From Gordonia sp. OPL2 (GTDB lineage: Bacteria; Actinomycetota; Actinomycetes; Mycobacteriales; Mycobacteriaceae): 64,000 nucleotides of DNA. Made by a program: the position numbers and the translations under genes. Positions 60,409 to 64,000 of this stretch are shown here, one piece after another. The notes beneath the pieces were generated by a model. That model did no database searches. It was given only the letters and a program-made list of their open reading frames with translations, and was not told where the DNA came from. Numbering within the stretch: position 1 is the first letter of the stretch; each line of letters starts with the position of its first letter. Location: contig NZ_RKME01000016.1 in NCBI RefSeq assembly GCF_003797825.1, forward strand, positions 1-64,000, in the 5' to 3' direction.

Positions 60409-60873
60409 ATGAAGCATCTTCTCCGTGGTCTCGTCGGGTTGGTCGCCGTGCTCTCGATAGGTGGCCTCGTGCCTGCGGTCGCGGGGGCGACGCCCTCCTC
60501 GGGAATCTCGGCCGTCACCCTGGCGGAGGGTGACATCCCCGCCGGCCTGTTGCCGTTCGTCCCCGACGGTGTCCACGTCGCGGTCCGCGAGATCACGATC
60601 GAGCCCGGCGGCACCACGGGCTGGCACTACCACGACGGCGATCTCGTCGGCCTGGTGCGGGCGGGCACGCTCACCCATCCCGGCGCCGACTGCAAGCCGG
60701 TCATCTACAACACCGGCCAGATCATCAGAGAGCCGCACGGCCAGGCGAATACGCATGTCGGGCGCAACCTCGGCTCGACGCCGGTGATCCTGGATGTCCT
60801 GTACCTCATCCCACTCGGCAAGCCGCTGTTCGAGGATGCGCCGGCTCCGGGGTGTGACACCCCCGCGTCTTGA
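60409..60873 (+). CDS. Secreted cupin-domain protein
   Basis: Predicted 154-residue exported protein. A signal peptide is seen (KHLLRGLVGLVAVLSIGGLV, likely cleavage after VAGATP). The cupin barrel has GGTTGWHYHDGDLVGLVRAG (metal-binding GWHxH motif) and REPHGQANTHVGRNLGSTP (second motif His). Cys in ADCKPV and PGCDTP may form a disulfide. TACCGT lies seven bases before ATG 60409, suggesting a leaderless message. Its stop overlaps the start of the next gene (TGATG). Function outside the cell is unknown. Confidence 0.88.
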   Translation: MKHLLRGLVGLVAVLSIGGLVPAVAGATPSSGISAVTLAEGDIPAGLLPFVPDGVHVAVREITIEPGGTTGWHYHDGDLVGLVRAGTLTHPGADCKPVIYNTGQIIREPHGQANTHVGRNLGSTPVILDVLYLIPLGKPLFEDAPAPGCDTPAS

Positions 60874-61541
60874 TGGCATGGCTCTCCGAGCCGCGTCGGG
60901 TGGTCGCGAGCCTGGCCCTGGGAATTGCCGCCGTCGCGGTTCTCCACGGCCTGGGTGGCTTTCCGTCCGGTCTCTCTTTCGTCGACGCCGGCGTCTTCGG
61001 TCTGCTCGCGTATCTCGTTGCGTACCTGGTGATCACCGTCGCCGCATTCTCGCGGGCCTCGACGCCCGAGATCCACGACTGGGCGCGACGGGAGAACCGT
61101 GGCACCGTCCTGCAGCGGTATGTCCTCGGGACCGCGCCGGGGCCGGGGGTGTCGCTGTTCATCGCGGCGGCAGCCCTTGCCGTCGCGATGATCTGGATGC
61201 CGGGGCATGGCGGGACCACCCTCGCCGAATCGCCGCGCATCGGTGTGGCGGTGGCGTTGATCATCGTGGCCTGGCTGTGCGTGGTCGTGTCCTACGCGGT
61301 GACCTTCCACGCGGATGACTTCATCGACGAGGGCGACACGGGACTCGATTTCCCGGGTGACAGCGATCCCGATTGGGTCGACTACGTGTATTTCTCGGTG
61401 GCCGTGATGACCACCTTCGGGACGACGGACGTCTCGGTGACGTCGCGCGAGATGCGACGGACGGTGACGGCCAATGCGGTGATCGCGTTCGTGTTCAACA
61501 CCGTGATCATCGCGGCGGTGGTGTCGGCGCTGACGGGTTGA
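60873..61541 (+). CDS. DUF1345 membrane protein
   Basis: Predicted 222-residue protein with five or six membrane segments, DUF1345 family. The C-terminal part YFSVAVMTTFGTTDVSVTSR followed by a hydrophobic helix resembles the pore region of small cation channels, a known feature of the family. The polar stretch HADDFIDEGDTGLDFPGDSD lies between helices. It is linked to the cupin gene by a TGATG overlap. Its 3' end overlaps the opposite-strand membrane-protein gene by 35 bases. Function unknown. Confidence 0.85.
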   Translation: MAWLSEPRRVVASLALGIAAVAVLHGLGGFPSGLSFVDAGVFGLLAYLVAYLVITVAAFSRASTPEIHDWARRENRGTVLQRYVLGTAPGPGVSLFIAAAALAVAMIWMPGHGGTTLAESPRIGVAVALIIVAWLCVVVSYAVTFHADDFIDEGDTGLDFPGDSDPDWVDYVYFSVAVMTTFGTTDVSVTSREMRRTVTANAVIAFVFNTVIIAAVVSALTG

Positions 61542-61947
61542 GGCGACGGAGCAGGATCGTCGCGCCGAGGGCGATCGCCCAGATCACGACGATCACGATG
61601 GTCAGTCCGAGCCAGTAGTCGCGGTCCAGGACACTGGAGTTGGCGGCGCCGTCGTCGGCGGGTCGCGGCAGGATCACCGGAAGTGCTAGCAGCACGACGA
61701 CATTGGTGAGGGCGAGCGCGATCAGGACGGATCTGCTCCACCATGGCGGCAGCCACCGTCGCAGCACCCACGAGACGGCGAGGGCGACGGGGGCGAGAAC
61801 CGCGTCGTGCAGGAACAGTCCCACGGCCAGCCAGATCACGATCGAGATCTGGTCGGCCGTCGAGAATCCCCACATCAGCGATACCCCGTAGGCAACGGCA
61901 CCCACGCCGATGACGACGAGGGCGACGCGCACTAGTCGCTCCACCAT
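61507..61947 (-). CDS. Small membrane protein, last gene of the molybdopterin operon
   Basis: Predicted 146-residue protein with four hydrophobic segments (VRVALVVIGVGAVAYGVSLM, ISIVIWLAVGLFLHDAVLAP, VLIALALTNVVVLLALPVIL and LGLTIVIVVIWAIALGATIL). LFLHDAVLAPVALAVSWVLR recalls a His-containing helix. I do not recognise the family. ATG 61947 follows GAGG by seven bases; a GTG at 61950 overlaps the upstream stop as GTGA. Its position suggests it helps the membrane part of the molybdopterin protein. Confidence 0.7.
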   Translation of the reverse strand: MVERLVRVALVVIGVGAVAYGVSLMWGFSTADQISIVIWLAVGLFLHDAVLAPVALAVSWVLRRWLPPWWSRSVLIALALTNVVVLLALPVILPRPADDGAANSSVLDRDYWLGLTIVIVVIWAIALGATILLRRLNPSAPTPPPR

Positions 61948-63113
61948 CACAACACCTCGATCCGCGAGACCCACTTGGTCTGCATGACTCCGGGGAGGTC
62001 GGGTGCGATGAGCCGGCACGGATACCCGTGGTCGAGGTCGAGGGTGTTGCCGTTGAGGCGCAGTGCGAGGAGCGTGAGCGGATCGTGCGACTGCGCCACC
62101 GGGAGGGTGCTCACGCCGTACTGTCCGCGTTCGAGTGAGATGACGCGGACCGCGGCGCCGCCCTGTATGTCGACGAGGGCGGCCAGGTCGACGAGTCGGA
62201 CCCCGGCCCAGGTCGCGAGCGCGCTCCACCCCTCCACGCAGGCGATCGGGAGTTGGACGGTGTGCTGGGGGAGGGCGGCCAGCTGGGCGAGTGTGAGGAC
62301 GGTGGTGCGGCCGCCGCCGGCCACCGTGAGGCGGAAGTCGCCGCTCGATGCCGCGTCGACGACCTGCGCCGCCTGCGCGGTCCGGTTCACCGGCAGTCCC
62401 TGCGGACCGTCGCCGCTGCGCGGCGCCAGAAATGCGATCCGGCGCAGTGGGGTCACGGTCTGGCCGGCGAAGGCCACCGCGCTCAGGCCGGCGGCGATCC
62501 CGGTGACGGCCAGGAGTCCTCGCCGCGTCAGGACGGGTCCTCGGTCGCGTGGTGACGCGGAAACAGTTGCGATGTCGGATGTCTCGTCGATAGGGCCGCT
62601 GAGCGCCGTGCGGATCACGGGGAGCTTGACCGCGATGTGCACGGCGAGTGCACCGATCACGACATAGGCCATCGCGTGATGCGTAGTGGTGAAGAAGAAC
62701 TTCCACGGGTACCACTGCGCGATGTTGAGCAGTCCGGTCATCAGCTGGAAGATGGTCGCCGACACCAGGACCGCGATCGATGCGCGTTCCAGGACACGTA
62801 CCGGGGAGCCGAGCAGTGGTTTCTCGAAGAGCTTCGGGTACACGACGGCGAGTTTCGCGAGCAGCAGCGGGATGGCGACGCAACCGGAGATGACATGGAC
62901 GCCCTGGGTGATGCGGTAGATCCACACCGGGCGGGAGACCCATGCGAACCACGACGGCGGATGCTGGATGCCATGACTGAGCAGTCCGGTCGCGAAGCAG
63001 ATGGCGACACAGACGCCCAGCGCCAGTCCGATCCGCGCGGTGACGCGAGGACTGCGTAAGCCCGTGTCCGGCAGGCTGTCCTGATCAGGTGGCACCTCCC
63101 CGCGGGTCGTCAT
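61947..63113 (-). CDS. Membrane cytochrome-b/molybdopterin oxidoreductase fusion
   Basis: Predicted 388-residue protein. Residues about 20-185 hold four membrane helices with His in ITQGVHVISGC and THHAMAYVVIGALAVHIAVK, like cytochrome b561/FdnI-type haem subunits. A Tat-like TRRGLLAVTGIAAGLSAVAF follows. The C-terminal part is a sulfite-oxidase-fold molybdopterin domain with the Mo-ligand Cys in LPIACVEGWSALATWAGVRL and GYPCRLIAPDLPGVMQTKWV. It would be a periplasmic oxidoreductase connected to the membrane electron pool. ATG 63113 overlaps the upstream stop. Substrate unknown. Confidence 0.85.
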   Translation of the reverse strand: MTTRGEVPPDQDSLPDTGLRSPRVTARIGLALGVCVAICFATGLLSHGIQHPPSWFAWVSRPVWIYRITQGVHVISGCVAIPLLLAKLAVVYPKLFEKPLLGSPVRVLERASIAVLVSATIFQLMTGLLNIAQWYPWKFFFTTTHHAMAYVVIGALAVHIAVKLPVIRTALSGPIDETSDIATVSASPRDRGPVLTRRGLLAVTGIAAGLSAVAFAGQTVTPLRRIAFLAPRSGDGPQGLPVNRTAQAAQVVDAASSGDFRLTVAGGGRTTVLTLAQLAALPQHTVQLPIACVEGWSALATWAGVRLVDLAALVDIQGGAAVRVISLERGQYGVSTLPVAQSHDPLTLLALRLNGNTLDLDHGYPCRLIAPDLPGVMQTKWVSRIEVL

Positions 63114-63766
63114 CGGTGGGACATCTCCACGACCTGACGGCCCGATTCCTCCCACGTACGACGCACCGACAGGCCGCTGGCGTGTGCGACGTCCTCGGCA
63201 CCGAGGAGCCCGATCCGGGCCCACGGGAACCACGACCCCGTGACCTCGCTCGTCTCCACCCGCACCATCTCGCGCTCGACGTGCTCGACGGCGGGATCGA
63301 TCTCCACCAGGATGGTGCCGCCGGGTCGCACGATCTCGCCCGCCCGGGTCAGGACCCGAGTCGGATCACCGCCGATGCCGACATTTCCGTCGATGACGAG
63401 CGCGGTGGTCCAGCGTCCCTCGCCCGGAAGAGGCTCGTGGATGTCGCGCTGCAGGACGGCGCGACCGCGGCGCCGCGCCATGGTCACCGCGACGGCCGAG
63501 CTGTCGACACCGAGGGCGATCATGTCCCGCGCCGTCAACGCGTCGAGCAGTCGGCCGGGTCCGCAGCCGAGGTCGATCGTGGACCCGACGCAATGGTGTG
63601 CCACGGCGGCGTCGAAGCGCAGGTCGGCGGCATCGACGTCGACGGCGCACCATCGGTTCACCGGCCAGTGCTCCACCGAGCCGTCGGAGTGTCGCAGACG
63701 GCAATCGCCGGAGGTGAACACGGCGTCGAAGGGATCGGAGCCGAGTGGCTGGGCGTCGACGCTCAT
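63110..63766 (-). CDS. Class I SAM-dependent methyltransferase
   Basis: Predicted 218-residue methyltransferase. The SAM motif is TIDLGCGPGRLLDALTA, followed by LGVDSSAVAVTMARRRG and ALVIDGNVGIGGDPTRVLTR, as in small-molecule methyltransferases. GSWFPWARIGLLGAEDVAHA is at the C-terminus. ATG 63766 overlaps the stop of the DUF2064-type gene, and its own stop overlaps the molybdopterin gene, so the operon is fully coupled. Substrate unknown, perhaps the product of the adjoining glycosyltransferase. Confidence 0.85.
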   Translation of the reverse strand: MSVDAQPLGSDPFDAVFTSGDCRLRHSDGSVEHWPVNRWCAVDVDAADLRFDAAVAHHCVGSTIDLGCGPGRLLDALTARDMIALGVDSSAVAVTMARRRGRAVLQRDIHEPLPGEGRWTTALVIDGNVGIGGDPTRVLTRAGEIVRPGGTILVEIDPAVEHVEREMVRVETSEVTGSWFPWARIGLLGAEDVAHASGLSVRRTWEESGRQVVEMSHR

Positions 63767-64000
63767 CGGACGGATCGCTGTCCGCTGGCGACCGCAAGAG
63801 GCGTCTCCTGGTCCAACAGGGCTGCGGTACGGGCGAACTCGCTGTCGGCAGGGCACATCCGGACCACCCGATCGACGTCTCCGGGCTCATCGACATCGGA
63901 CAACGTGTCGAGCGCGACGACGTCGAGACCGTAGTCGCGTAACGCGGAGCGTGTACGGACCCCGGTGTCGGGACGGGACATCGGGATGGTGGCCAATGTG
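63763..64000 (-). CDS. DUF2064-type glycosyltransferase, partial (C-terminal part)
   Basis: Only the last 77-79 codons are in the window; the gene runs off the right edge. IPMSRPDTGVRTRSALRDYG and VVALDTLSDVDEPGDVDRVV match the C-terminal pattern of DUF2064/TIGR04282-type GT-A proteins (SxxxTG...L..L.DVD.P.D). Family members are predicted nucleotide-sugar or nucleotidyl transferases near molybdopterin or arsenosugar genes. It is the most upstream gene of this operon that can be seen. Confidence 0.65.
   Translation of the reverse strand, partial: TLATIPMSRPDTGVRTRSALRDYGLDVVALDTLSDVDEPGDVDRVVRMCPADSEFARTAALLDQETPLAVASGQRSVR

Noticed and set aside
61950..62952. Extended frame upstream of the small membrane protein
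   Set aside because: It is an alternate frame inside the molybdopterin gene, rich in Arg and Pro, with no homology-like motif.
1..64000. tRNA, rRNA or riboswitch
   Set aside because: I looked for T-loop (GGTTCGAATCC-like) and conserved riboswitch cores by eye and found none that fold properly. A covariance-model search would be decisive.

Overview
The window looks like chromosomal DNA of a high-GC actinobacterium of the mycolic-acid group (Mycobacteriales), most likely Gordonia or a close relative. This rests on a PknK-like kinase, a WhiB protein, F420-type PPOX proteins, DUF3159, DUF3072 and DUF2255 proteins, frequent GTG starts, 4-base ATGA/GTGA gene overlaps, and short dispersed intergenic repeats of the kind common in this group. 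The genus is an inference from gene content. I saw no rRNA, tRNA, CRISPR array, transposase or prophage.

Layout. 0-2.8 kb: VOC protein, a ParD-like/Zeta-like toxin-antitoxin pair with a palindrome in its promoter, and a LysR regulator divergent from an EamA exporter. 3.8-10.9 kb: small redox and catabolic genes (PPOX, two aldo/keto reductases, DUF2255, an MFS pump, 3-hydroxyacyl-CoA dehydrogenase, Gfo/Idh oxidoreductase). 10.2-16.6 kb: a DUF3159/S9 peptidase operon followed by an ABC exporter-histidine kinase-response regulator operon; the two promoters share an identical 12-base palindrome. 16.9-24.7 kb: msrB-msrA, a secreted lipase, DUF3072, two adjacent DJ-1/PfpI genes (one an AraC-type regulator), a helical alanine-rich protein, an HpnE-like desaturase and a 53-residue membrane peptide. 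24.8-28.4 kb: MFS pump with a TetR regulator and a twin palindromic operator, then a glycosyltransferase. 28.5-33.7 kb: a PknK-like kinase-ATPase, a lone ectoine hydroxylase gene and a MarR regulator. 33.8-41.1 kb: an MFS pump and MarR-type regulator sharing a palindrome, SDR, NTF2-like protein, O-methyltransferase, a membrane phosphodiesterase and an MBL hydrolase; two copies of a 75-base hairpin element lie at the 3' ends of the methyltransferase and phosphodiesterase genes.

41.1-45.6 kb: a tightly coupled minus-strand operon (NAD(P)-binding protein, CPBP-type membrane protein, unusually arranged CoA transferase, amidohydrolase). 45.8-50.1 kb: rhodanese, a 58-base tandem repeat array, DJ-1-like protein, PPOX protein, siderophore-interacting protein, and a TIGR01777-type epimerase. 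50.3-55.9 kb: amino-acid permease, DUF3263-like plus WhiB pair, and a sulfur-scavenging operon (SfnB, SsuD, FMN reductase, flavin reductase). 56.0-60.9 kb: membrane metallophosphoesterase, MFS/TetR pair, ArsR/SRPBCC pair and a secreted cupin. 60.9-64.0 kb: a DUF1345 membrane protein and, on the opposite strand, a coupled operon (DUF2064-type glycosyltransferase cut by the window edge, methyltransferase, cytochrome-b/molybdopterin fusion, small membrane protein).

Common themes are efflux pumps with local repressors (three modules with GTAC-rich palindromes), oxidative and sulfur metabolism (MsrA/B, DJ-1 proteins, sulfonate use), and several families of palindromic intergenic repeats. The most interesting candidates are the shared operator linking the two-component operon to the peptidase operon, the hairpin element family, the permuted-looking CoA transferase operon and the molybdopterin operon at the right edge. 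None is proven novel by sequence reading alone.
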